Positions 45,990-55,827 of a DNA stretch of 64,000 nucleotides are shown here, in pieces (position 1 is the stretch's first letter; each line of letters starts with the position of its first letter). The translations under genes and the position numbers were made by a program. Origin of the DNA: Brachypterus glaber (Eukaryota > Arthropoda > Insecta > Coleoptera > Kateretidae); contig OY294049.1 in the NCBI GenBank assembly GCA_958510825.1, positions 25,434,945 to 25,498,944 of the forward strand, in the 5' to 3' direction. Under the pieces are notes generated by a model. It saw nothing but the letters and a program-made list of their open reading frames with translations. It was not told the DNA's origin and ran no database searches.

Positions 45990-46690
45990 TTTTCTTTCAG
46001 GTCTTTTTTTTCGATTTTAAATAATTTTTTTATTTCCTTTTTGCATGAAAAAATATATTCTTCAAAAAAAAATACATAAAAAAAAAATATTTTTTTTTTT
46101 TAAATAAGATCTTTTTTTAAAAAACAAAAACAAATGATAAAAATTGAAAAATTTATGAAAAAATAAAACTTCATTTTTTTTAATAGTTTTTTTTTTAAGT
46201 TTAACCCCCTATAACTTTTTTGTTGTTTAGATGTTACTTTCAAAATTGATAGAATTGATCCTTATAATAAAAGTATTTTTTCTGAAAAAGTTACGTTAAT
46301 CGGGATTTTCTCTCAGCTTTTTTCGATTTTTTTAAAAGTTTACCACCCATAACTTTTTGTTTTTGAGGGGAATACTTTCAAAAATAATAGGGATCTTCCC
46401 CTCGTAGAACTTGATTTTTCCTAAAAATTTTAAGTCGATCCGATTATTCGTTCTTGAGTTATCGTGTTAAAAAACATCGGACGGACGGACAGAGACGGAC
46501 GGACGAAAAAAAATTATATCCTAGAATTTTTTATCTTTTAAATTAAAAAAAAATCCTGTTTGAATAAAAGTTTTGTCTTATGGTAATTTTAAAATTTTCG
46601 TTTGATAGTTTATATTGATGACCACGGAGCCTTAAGTCATTATTAAAGTTTAACAAGGGTAACACAGTTTCATCAAAGTGACCTCTTATC
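45990..46690 (+). repeat. R2 duplication, copy 1
   Basis: Nearly identical to 47565-48240: AATATATTCTTC, CAAAAACAAATGATAAAAAT, CCCCTATAACTTTTTTGTTG, TCTTCCCCTCGTAGAACTTG, GGACGGACAGAGACGGACGG, TTAACAAGGGTAACACAG. It has 14 extra bases (GACCACGGAGCCTT) absent from copy 2. Confidence 0.85.
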
Positions 46691-46808
46691 GCCTTCGACA
46701 AATTTTAATTATTAATTAACTGAAAAAGGCAAATCGGCGCCAGTGAGAATCGAACTCACGATAGTAGACTTGCTATGAATACGCGCTAGCCACTACGCTA
46801 TGCCTCCC
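46683..46808 (-). mobile_element. SINE, head and early body
   Basis: Complement reads GGGAGGCATAGCGTAGTGGC, TAGCGCG, then GAGTTCGATTCTCACTGGC, GATTTGCCTTTTTCAGTTAA and GTCGAAGGCGATAA. It is truncated where copy 1 of the R2 duplication ends. Confidence 0.8.
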
Positions 46809-47024
46809 TAATGGCACAGAATTTTTGTAAGAAGTATAGCTTTTAGAGGGGTCACCCCGTTTGACCTTGCTATAGATTTCCACCCCACCTTCCCCTAAAT
46901 ACTACACACATATATTATCTTATCTCCAAATAAATAATTTTTGTTGAAATAAAATATAATATATTTTTTTCCATTGAAAGAATTATATACAATACGTTAA
47001 AATATGGTCGCAGCAAAAAAACAA

Positions 47025-47090
47025 GCTGCGAAAATTATTCAATGCTACGCATTTTATTATATATTATTTACAGTAAATGGTATATAGCAT
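47025..47090 (+). repeat. TGCTACGCATT module
   Basis: GCTGCGAAAATTATTC, AATGCTACGCATTTTATTAT, TTTACAGTAAATGGTATATA: the same block as at 31973, in front of R2-type sequence. Confidence 0.7.
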
Positions 47091-47180
47091 TTTCTCAAAT
47101 ACTTGCAAAAAAAATTAAAAAAAAAACTTTATTTTCTTTTTGAAAAAAACGAAAAAAAAACAAATTAATAGTTTTTTTTT

Positions 47181-47460
47181 AAGTTAAACCCCCTATAACT
47201 TTTTTGTTGTTTGGATTTTAATTTCAAAATTGATAGAATTGATCCTTATAATAAAAAAAAATTTTTCTGAAAAACTTAAGTTAATCGGAATTTTCTTTCA
47301 GCTTTTTTCGATTTTTTTTTAAGTTAAACCCCCTATAACTTTTTTGTTGTTTGGATTTTAATTTCAAAATTGATAGAATTGATCCTTATAATAAAAAAAA
47401 ATTTTTCTGAAAAACTTAAGTTAATCGGAATTTTCTTTCAGCTTTTTTCGATTTTTTTTT
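47181..47460 (+). repeat. Exact 140-bp tandem duplication
   Basis: 47181-47320 and 47321-47460 are identical base for base (AAGTTAAACCCCCTATAACT ... TTTTTTCGATTTTTTTTT). A diverged third unit begins at 47461 and runs into a G11-14 tract at about 47484. Exact identity implies a very recent event or an assembly artefact. Confidence 0.95.
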
Positions 47461-47564
47461 AAGTTTAACTCCATAACTTTTTGGGGGGGGGGGGGGATCA
47501 GGTACTTTTAAAATCGGTAGAATTTATCCATCCATCATGATAAACGTAATTTTTTGTTAATCGG

Positions 47565-48240
47565 AATTTTCTTTCAGGTTTTTTTTTCGATTTTGAATAA
47601 TTTTTTTATTTCCTTTTTGCGTGAAAAAATATATTCTTCCAAAAAATAAATACATTAAAAAAAAATATTTTTTTTTTAAATAAGATCTTTTTTTTAAAAA
47701 CAAAAACAAATGATAAAAATTGAAAAATTTATGAAAAAATAAAACTTCATTTTTTTTAATAGTTTTTTTTAAGTTTAACCCCCTATAACTTTTTTGTTGT
47801 TTAGATGTTACTTTTAAAATTGATAGAATTGATCCTTATAATAAAAGTATTTTTTCTGAAAAAGTTACGTTAATCGGGATTTTCTCTCAGCTTTTTTCGA
47901 TTTTTTTAAAAGTTTACCACCCATAACTTTTTGTTTTTGAGGGGAATACTTTCAAAAATAATAGGGATCTTCCCCTCGTAGAACTTGATTTTTCCTAAAA
48001 ATGTTAAGTCGATCCGATTATTCGTTCTTGAGTTAAAAAACATCGGACGGACGGACAGAGACGGACGGACGAAAAAAAATTATATCCTGGGAATTTTTTA
48101 TCTTTTAAATTAAAAAAAAATCCTGTTTGAATAAAAGTTTTGTCTTATGGTAATTTTAAAATTTTCTTTTGATAGTTTATATTGATTAAGTCATTATTAA
48201 AGTTTAACAAGGGTAACACAGTTTCATCAAAGTGACCTCT
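47565..48240 (+). repeat. R2 duplication, copy 2
   Basis: Second copy of 45990-46690. Sequence diverges after AAGTGACCTCT, where copy 1 continues into the SINE. Confidence 0.85.
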
Positions 48241-48299
48241 GGCGATTCTAAACGCGAATATAATATCCCCTCTGGTCATATATTAGATTTAAAACTTTT

Positions 48300-48740
48300 T
48301 TTAGTGGTAGACAACAGTATGTGGCGCCACCTTTAGCCACAGCATTGAATTGACGTCCCAGCGACTTACAATTTGGATGACATCAAGATTTGACCAAAAA
48401 CTGACGTATTTGCCGATTTTTTGTGGAGCAGCGGTTACTAACCAAGTTAGGGGAATATGTATTTCTCTCTCTTTTTAACTCATCAATTACACAGAGAAAG
48501 AGTAACATACTGGTTAACCGGCGTTACCACAAAAAATTGACTATTGTCGACGTCTGATATGCGTCGTATGTATGACGTCACAAATATTATCTAAAACTGA
48601 TGTCAATAGTACTTCCGGAACCAATATGACCAAAAACTGACGTCTTGTCGACGTCTGATATGCTACGTATGTATTACGTCAGGAATATGACCTAAAACTG
48701 ACGTCGATAGTACGTCGGGGACGTCGTCTGGCTTCCTGGG
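48300..48740. repeat. TGACGTC-rich repeat array
   Basis: AAAACTGACGT occurs near 48398, 48642 and 48693. GTCGACGTCTGATATGC occurs twice, and a perfect TGACGTCA is at 48573-48580. GCAGCGGTTACTAACC / GGTTAACCGGCGTTACC form an inverted pair at 48430-48525 around a T/C-rich spacer. ~110-bp units are diverged. Confidence 0.7.
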
Positions 48741-49059
48741 AAGTTTCCGTTTTTAAAACAATAGAAAATATAACAAAAATCTCTATAAAAATAGATTCTC
48801 TTGAAACTAGAAAATAGCACGACCCTACTAAAAATACCGTTTTTCAATTCCTTTCTTAACAAATGTTTAGTTTTAATATGTATAATAGCCTGTGGCGGTA
48901 GCTGAAAACTCTGCAGCTTTGGCTGAAAGATTCAGAAAAGTTAAATATTTGCAGTACAGGTTATAATAAGGATAAAGAAAAGAGATAAAAGAGGTTAACC
49001 GGAATAGATAAACCGTCACTTGAATTTATGACACTCTTCGATATAGCTAGAAGAGTATT

Positions 49060-49275
49060 TTGCACTTTTTACTTTCTCCTAAAGAGAAAGTCTTGTGATT
49101 CATCTAAAATTTAAAACAAAAATCTAAAATATTTCGATCATTTAGTAAAAAATTTCATGGAGAAATGTCTGTAGGTTTGTATATCAGTCTGCATGTCAGT
49201 GTTTCGGTCTATCTGTCGGTCGGTCTGTCAGTTGGTCGGTCTGTTTGTCCGTTTGTCTATCTGTCTGTCGTTCTG
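49060..49275 (+). repeat. R1 terminus with GTCT microsatellite
   Basis: ACTTTCTCCTAAAGAGAAAG CTTG-type start, as at 3633, then about 120 bp of CTGTC/GGTC repeats (CTGTCGGTCGGTCTGTCAG). Confidence 0.6.
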
Positions 49276-49297
49276 TATCACAATTTAGTCAAAAAAT

Positions 49298-49585
49298 CGA
49301 AGTCGAAGATGTGTGGGTAGTTTTAAATTTAAATAATACCAAAGTTTTTGTGTGCTGTGTATATTTACCACCTAAAGATAATTATGCACTATTTGTTTTA
49401 GTTCTAACTTACTATCAATTAAGGATACAATTCAAAATAATTTAGTTCTTATAGTGGGTTCGCCAGTGAGATTGGTAAGTAACAAGCAGGGTTTTTTTGA
49501 ACCTAAAAACATAGACAACACAAGTACTACCATTTTAGATCTATCTTTTTGTGAATTTTTACATTTTGAACTGCTACAATAAAAG
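49298..49585 (+). pseudogene. LINE endonuclease (EN) fragment
   Basis: Reads VWVVLNLNNTKVFVCCVYLP PK, then a frameshift, NNLVLIVGSPVRLV and TTILDLSFCEF. This matches the AP-type endonuclease of Jockey-like LINEs: the V-Y-x-P-P strand, the G-D-F-N-x-P loop (here degraded to GSPV, so the catalytic D/N pair is lost) and the I-L-D-L-x-F strand. It lies upstream, on the same strand, of the RT pieces at 51279 and 51905, and is probably the same LINE. Confidence 0.7.
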
Positions 49586-49966
49586 TTTAGACCTTAGTTT
49601 TAGTAACAAAATAAATGTTTATCATTTATAGTATATACTTCAAGATGAAGTAGAAGTAAATAAAAGAATCGCGCACGCGGCATATGGCGCGTGGTTTCAT
49701 TGGTTAAAACACTCGAATGTTGCGAGAGTAGGGATGTAGAAAATTAAACAGGTCAGTACGTGAGCACTTACGATGAAGCTTACAATGCATTTCAATGAAC
49801 CGTTATATAGAAATATTTTGTTTTTAGTCCTACCCTGTCACTAAACCCGTTGTTGTCACGTGCGTTTGTTTACACTGCATTTTGAAGTTGAATATACTAT
49901 AGTTCGTTCTTGCTCCTCACTGGTGAGGATAAATGTCACCCTGCTATTGAATTTTTATTTTATATA

Positions 49967-51276
49967 CCGGGTGTTTTTTTAACCTGAAACTTTTAAATAT
50001 ATACATACATTTTAGAAAAAAAAATGTCATACAAAAGTTGTTTATTTTGATGAAGGAAACAAAATGGCGTATTTATTTTTTACGGATATTTACGTTTCCA
50101 TGGTCATTTCAATGTCAACTTTGTTTTAACATTAATTTGTTTAAGATGGGGGGTAGTAGGCTGAAGCCGTTACGAAAAAAAACCGTTACGAAAAAAAAAC
50201 GTTACGAAAAAAAAACGCTACGAAAAAAAACCGTTACGAAAAAGTGTTCCAAAATCATTGTTGATATCGTAAGCGACACATAAATTTGTAGTTCTCGGGT
50301 GGTCATTGAGTTATCGGCTGGGATCATTGTTAAATACGTTCTACTGTACAAGAAAAACCGTAATAACATTAATATAAGACGCTTACGATATCAGCAAAGT
50401 TCTCGCATGGCATCATTGAGTTCTCGGATGGGATCATTGTTGTTATGTGACGCAAAAGTGTCCCAAAATTATGTGACGATTCCAGCTGAGAACTTTAAAT
50501 TTATGTGACGCTTACGATATTAAGAAATATGCATGTAAAGAAAACCATGTCTCGTAACTGGAGGCTTAAAACATATTAATGGTATAATGATACCGTGCAC
50601 GGTTTTGCTTTACTCACTACTTTACTATTATTTAATTCTCCTCAAAAAAATAAAAATCTTTTGTAAAAAACTTTTTTTTTTGATCGGACTTTTAGTTGCA
50701 GAGATAACACAGCCACATAAAATTAAAAAAGTTGGATCTTCAACGGACTTGACTATTCAACTCCTTTGTATTTTAAGCTGCTGAATCCGAATCTGACGTC
50801 GGATTTTAAAAGTTAGCTCCCGTTTTCAACATAACCTCAAAAAAACATACTTTTCCCAATATGATATGTTTTTTGAGGTAATGTTGAATATGAGTGCTAA
50901 CTTTTAAATTCCGACCTCAGATTAGGATTCAGCGGCTCAAAATACATATGAATTGACTAGTCAAGTCCGTCGGAGATGCAACTTTTTAAATTTTGTGTGG
51001 CTATGCTATCTCTGCAACTAAAAGTCCGATCCGATTTTTTACAAAAGATTTTAATTTTTTTGAGGTGAATTATATATCAGTAAAAAAATAATATACGCTT
51101 CCATTAAAAAAAAAAAAGTTGACCTTGAAATTACCTTGAAAACGTAAGTATCCGTAAAAAAAATAAATAAGCTATTTTGTTTCCTCCATTAAAATAAACT
51201 ACTTTTGTCTGACATTTTTTTCTAAAATGCATATCATTCGAGATATTTGAATGTTTCAGGTTAAAAAAACACTCGG
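49967..51276. mobile_element. TA-flanked foldback element, 1,310 bp
   Basis: Flanked by TA (49965-49966, 51277-51278). Ends CCGGGTGTTTTTTTAACCTG and the complement CCGAGTGTTTTTTTAACCTG; the similarity continues over ~150 bp (GTTTATTTTGATGAAGGAAA versus TTTCCTCCATTAAAATAAAC). A second palindrome at 50660-51050 carries CTGCTGAATCCGAATCTGAC and its complement. A CGTTACGAAAAAAAA minisatellite (50165-50245) and a partial repeat with GGATGGGATCATTG lie between left arm and palindrome. Confidence 0.82.
50165..50245 (+). repeat. CGTTACGAAAAAAAA minisatellite
   Basis: Five near-identical 17-18-base units. Confidence 0.9.
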
Positions 51277-51278
51277 TA

Positions 51279-51610
51279 TACAGTTAACTACAGGAGAAGT
51301 ATTAAATGGTTAGAATATTTTAGATTCTACAAAGGGCTCCGGCCCTGATAACATACCAGCATTGTTCTTAAAAAAATGCAGCATATCTTTATGTAATCCG
51401 ATTCAAATCTTGTTCAACCAATCGCTAGATACTGACTGCTTTGCCAGTATTTGGAAAGTTGCTGCTGTCATTTCAATATTTAAGTCTGGGAATAAAAACG
51501 ATATTAAAAATTACCGCCCCATAAGTAAGCTTTCTGTTTTTGCCAAGCTTTTTAAACGCATTATATACGAGTGTTTCTTTAATTTAGTATTTCTATTTTG
51601 CGAATCCTTT
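51279..51610 (+). pseudogene. LINE RT N-terminal domain
   Basis: Reads STKGSGPDNIPALFLKKCS, LFNQSLDTDCFASIWKVA, then IFKSGNKNDIKNYRPISKLS and FAKLFKRIIYE. These are RT motifs 0 to 2 of Jockey-like LINEs (G-P-D-x-I-P, W-K, F-K-S-G, N-Y-R-P-I-S, K-x-x-E-x-I). One TAG interrupts it at 51308. The coding sequence begins directly at the right edge of the foldback, and upstream sequence ending at 49964 joins in frame, so the foldback lies within this LINE. Confidence 0.85.
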
Positions 51611-51904
51611 AAGCTCATAATCACACATTTTGCGTGTTCTTATAAGTCCATAAGAGGACTGTCATGTTGACAACAGACAAAAATCTATACAAAATCAAAT
51701 CTCAACGTCGCGACGCGTCGCTTTAAAGTTTAATTTTCTACAAATTTTTTTGTTTAGTTTATTTTTTACCGTGTTGGTTACTTGCAGTGAAAAAAAAACA
51801 AAAAACTCGTACTTTAGAAAACTCGCCGCAAGCGAGTAAAGACCTGTAATCGTGCGATAAAAACGTATGTTATGAAACTAGTACTTTAATATACTATAAG
51901 AAAA
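51611..51904. repeat. ~290-bp insertion inside LINE RT
   Basis: Separates RT motif 2 (51580-51610) from the Q-x-G-F region (51905). It contains CAACGTCGCGACGCGTCG and CTCGCCGCAAGCGAG. No terminal repeats that I can define. Confidence 0.5.
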
Positions 51905-52155
51905 TTATTTTGCCTGAGCAACAGGCTTTGTAAAAAGTCCATTGAATCAAATCTTTTCACATACAATGAGTTCTTGCATGAAAGTATGGATGTCCTGTTT
52001 CAGGTGGACGCTGTATATACCGATCTATAAAAATAATTTGATAAAATTGATCCTAATATACTTTTGGAAAGGCTTGAGGAGGTCGGTATAAATAAAATAA
52101 AAATATAAATATTTGGATTGAAAAACATAAAAGGCATCAAAAAAGTCTGTAATGA
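51905..52155 (+). pseudogene. LINE RT catalytic-region fragment
   Basis: After a frameshift it reads SIESNLFTYNEFLHESMDV, QVDAVYTDL, two stops, then FDKIDPNILLERLEEVG. This is the Q-V-D-x-x-Y-x-D-F-S-K-A-F-D-x-V-x-x-x-x-L-L-x-K-L block that contains the first catalytic aspartate of LINE RTs; the aspartate survives but the S-K-A is lost to stops. It continues 51279-51610. Confidence 0.8.
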
Positions 52156-52325
52156 AACGTGGAAAATGGCATATAAAACGAGGTGAGTAAAATTCGTTTG
52201 GAAGAATTTACAACGTAAATATCTAAACAAAATTAGGCAAACCTACATACATAAATATCTAACAAGGGTGATATGAAAATATCAAACAAGTGTGATAAAT
52301 GTCATTTTCATAGGAGATCGTAGAA
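52130..52325 (+). repeat. Dispersed repeat with conserved GTGAGT, copy 2
   Basis: Plus-strand counterpart of 15060-15310: CATCAAAAAAGTCTGTAATG, GTGGAAAATGGCATATAAAA, GAG|GTGAGTAAAATTCG, GCAAACCTACATACATAAAT and AATGTCATTTTCATAGGAGA. Confidence 0.6.
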
Positions 52326-52614
52326 AAAAATATAATACCTACACACCATATTTATATTTACGCTTTAGGTATAAACTTACATCATCAGAAGTTGCAAGTA
52401 AATTACCCATACAAGTGGATGTAAAAATGTATCTCAGTGTAGTTCCCCTAGTTATAAGCGAGAAAATGCAATTAAAGAGTATCCGAGTATCCTGCTAAAT
52501 TCAAAGCATTAAATATTTGTTTAGCTTGTTATACACCTTGACTTGTTCTTTCCCTGCTCTTTAAAAAGACAATAAGCATTTAAATAACAAAGTGCTATCT
52601 GTTTCTGGTTACCA

Positions 52615-53990
52615 GAGATAGAGCATTTCAGACGCCTCTCAGTTTACACATTGTAATAACCTTCATTAAAAATTTACCTGAATAAACTTTATGATTTATA
52701 ATATTTTTTTATAATTTGTCTTCCAAGGGAGTCATTTGATTTAGGTCGTTGTAATAAATTACAGATGTATGATTCCTTAAGAATCCTCCATATGTACTGT
52801 AAAAAAATTGGTTTCCATGAACCGATTCTTAATTTTTTTTATAGAAATATGTAATTTTTTCTCATTATTCGGTCATTCTACGAAAAGGTGGCATTTTCGG
52901 TAAATTATCATTTTAGCAAGGGCAGGCTAGTGCAATTTTATAGAGCATTTCAGAAGCCTCTCAGTTTACACATTGTAAAATGGGGGTAGCACCCCCAATT
53001 ATTGGCACTTTAAGAAATTTTCCACATATATTTCATTATAACATTAAATATTTCATGTTATCAATAATAAAACATTTTACATCATTTAGTAGTTATTCTA
53101 TTTTATATATTATATAAAATTTAAACTGAGATCAATAATATTAAAGAATTTTTTTAATTAATTACAAGAATACACAATTTCGTATTATTGGCACCTTTTT
53201 GCTAATGATTGGCATCCAGACTTTAATATTATTTGCACCTATATTTGCTTTGAAGCAACGGAAAAAAATTACTGTGTACTTTTTGTTGAATAATAAACAT
53301 TTTAGTATCAAAATAAAATATTTAATTTATACATATTAACTAAAGGCTGTAAACAAAAACTAAATTTTATTTTAGAACTGCAAAATTCTAAATATCGTTA
53401 TATTAAAGTTAAAATATGAGTGACCTAATACTAATTTGTATCTATAAAATAATACCTAGTTACCTAGACAAAATTAAGTGAATATACGTACATATGTATT
53501 GAGGAAAAACTGTAAGTTTTTCATTAAACGCTGTTTAGAACGCATATATTTGAAATGGGTTTTTAGCTAAAACTGTATATTTTGTATAATAGCCCACCTG
53601 CTTTAAAATACGGTTATGTGTTTTTCGCGTTTAAAATATAATATTTAGTAATACTGCCACTTCATATTTTTTTATATTAACGAAAATATCACTCCAGTGA
53701 TATGATTTATCATATTTTTTTTATAATTTGTCTTCCAAGGGAATTATGACTCAAGGTAGTCATTTGATTTAGGTCGTTGCGATAAATTACAGATGTATGA
53801 TTCCTTAAGAATCCTCCATATGCACTGTAAAAAAAATGGTTGCCATGAACCGATTCTTAAAAATTTTTATAGAAAAATGTAATTTTATCTCATTGTTCGG
53901 TCATTCTACGAAAAGGTGGCATTTTCACTAGGTAAATTATCATTTTAGATAGTGCAGGCTAGTGCCATTTTATAGAGCATTTTAGAGTCC
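52615..53990 (+). repeat. Direct duplications, ~270-bp unit
   Basis: 52690-52955 and 53700-53985 share AATTTGTCTTCCAAGGG, GTCATTTGATTTAGGTCGTT, GATTCCTTAAGAATCCTCCA and TACGAAAAGGTGGCATTTTC. In addition AGAGCATTTCAGACGCCTCT at 52620 recurs as AGAGCATTTCAGAAGCCTCT at 52945. 52985-53700 between them is AT-rich with no gene. Confidence 0.8.
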
Positions 53991-54133
53991 TACTTATCTA
54001 AAGAATAAGGAACAGCGCACAGCAGCGCACTTTTTGCATTAGTTTTTTAGTTTTTGGGTCTAGGGGGGCAAATGGGAAAACAAAAATGGCAAATGGGAAA
54101 ACAAAAGTTCAACTAGATCTAAATATAAAGTAC

Positions 54134-54477
54134 GCAATTCGTCGTAAAATACATGATTATTTTTTCAGAAATGAAATACCGACTTGAAAAAAAATATTTT
54201 CCTCAATACAGTCTGATGAAAACCTTACCAAAATATCTAAAAGAATTTTGGTACGCACCTTATGAGAAATAAATATTAAATACCTGAAAAGAGGAAATAG
54301 TGCCTTAATCAAAAAGGACAAAACCATTTCTCGGCTAAGAAATTATTTAAAGTCCATGGAGAGAAATATCGTAAAGAGGGCCGAAAAATATTTTATCTAG
54401 ATGAAACTTGGTTAAATGAGGGACATACTGTAAATAAAGTTTGGCAAGATACCATAGTTTTTGAGGTTTGCTGAAAT
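54134..54477 (+). pseudogene. Tc1/mariner-type transposase fragment (DETW)
   Basis: The first frame reads KKDKTISRLRNYLKSMER; after a +1 shift near 54380 it continues RKEGRKIFYLDETWLNEGHT, then NKVWQDT. The Y-L-D-E-T-W-x-N-x-G-H-T block surrounds the first catalytic aspartate in a class of insect DDE transposases of the IS630/Tc1/mariner group. The upstream residues resemble the linker before it (L-x-x-R-x-x-Y-L). The later catalytic residues are absent, because a tandem repeat (54455-54900) replaces the rest. At least two frame breaks. Confidence 0.7.
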
Positions 54478-54900
54478 AGTATCTGATAATAAAAAATATA
54501 TATATTTTCAACCCCCGCTGTTAAATGTTTCTACCGAAATTGAATCTGATAATAAAAATATTCAAACTCAACCCCGTGGGTAGGGGTGATTATTTTTAAA
54601 AGATCACAATATCTTAGTTAAAATTGGCATATGGGGGTTTTTGAGGTAGCTAAAACTAAATCTGATAATGAAAATAATCTAAATCCACACCCGGAAGGCG
54701 GGGGTAATTAATTTTAAATATTTACATTACTTTCGTGAATATTATTATTTTATAGAGTTTTTTGATGTGGCTTAAGCTGAATCTTATAATAAAACAATTC
54801 TCCACCCACTGAGGGGCGGGAGTAATTTTCTTAAAAATGGGTGTATTGGGGTTTTCAGATCGCTAAATATGAATCTTAGAATAAATTTTTTCTAAATCTA
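54455..54900 (+). repeat. ~90-bp array relative of 18480-19030
   Basis: GAGGTTTGCTGAAATAGTAT, GGTTTTTGAGGTAGCTAAAA, TCTGATAATGAAAATAATCT and CCACTGAGGGGCGGGAG recur in about four diverged units. 54900-55130 follows with three copies of CAAAATATGACCT / CTGTCATTTTGACA. Confidence 0.65.
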
Positions 54901-55129
54901 AAAATACGACCTTAAACTGTCATTTTGACAGTTGTTTCCAACATTACCAAATTTCATGTTTCTAGGTCTTTGCGTTTAAAAATTTACAAAATATGACACC
55001 GAACTGTCATTCTGATAGGTGCATAGATTGATCTTGTTTCAGGGACCACCCATACCAAATTTTATGTTTCTAGATCTAGGCGTTAAAAGTTAGCAAAATA
55101 TGACCTTGAACTGTCATTTTGACAATTGA

Positions 55130-55827
55130 GCGGCATGTACACCTGACACAAACGGTTTTTGAGGTTAGCATTATTTTACTACGTAGAATAATGGTATGTA
55201 TCAATCCTAAGTAAATCGAATATAACATCTTCGATTCACTTACAATGTAACATTGTTACTTGCCGCGTTCTTTCTATGTAAAATTTTGTTCTGTAAACAG
55301 GATAAAGCAAATATAAAAGAAAGCAGTTATGAGTATTTAAGGGCAGTCAGACAAAGTTAACAGATATATAGATACATTTATTGTTTCTAAATGCAATATT
55401 CCATTTACTGTAAATAGTATATAATGAAATGCGTAGCAGTACATATCTTCACGGCTTGTTATATTATAAGGTATCAAAAATTTATGTTGTTACAGAAAAT
55501 CATAAAAAAATATTTTATGTTATAATTTCTTTCAAAAATTCACTTGCATGCGTGCAAAAGAATTATAAGTTCAATTAAATTTTATTTTAAATATAGATAC
55601 CAAAAATTAACAGATTTTTTAAATAGCAAAAAGCACAATTATACTTAGTTAAGATATTATTTCGTTTATTAAAAAATTAAAATCCATGCCAAATTTTTAT
55701 ATGTAAGAATGCGGCAAGTAACTTCTTCGGTGTACTTACTGCAGATTTCCTTAGGATTGGTACCGTTATTCTCGGTAGTAAAATAATGATATCCTCGAAA
55801 ACCATATGTGTCAGGTGTACATGCCGC
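55130..55827. mobile_element. Foldback element, 698 bp
   Basis: The left end GCGGCATGTACACCTGACAC is exactly complementary to the right end GTGTCAGGTGTACATGCCGC. Arms go on for ~140 bp (GCATTATTTTACTACGTAGA versus its complement region near 55775; TTACTTGCCGCGTTC versus GCGGCAAGTAAC). It carries the GCGTAGCA module (55395-55460, minus). Confidence 0.82.
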
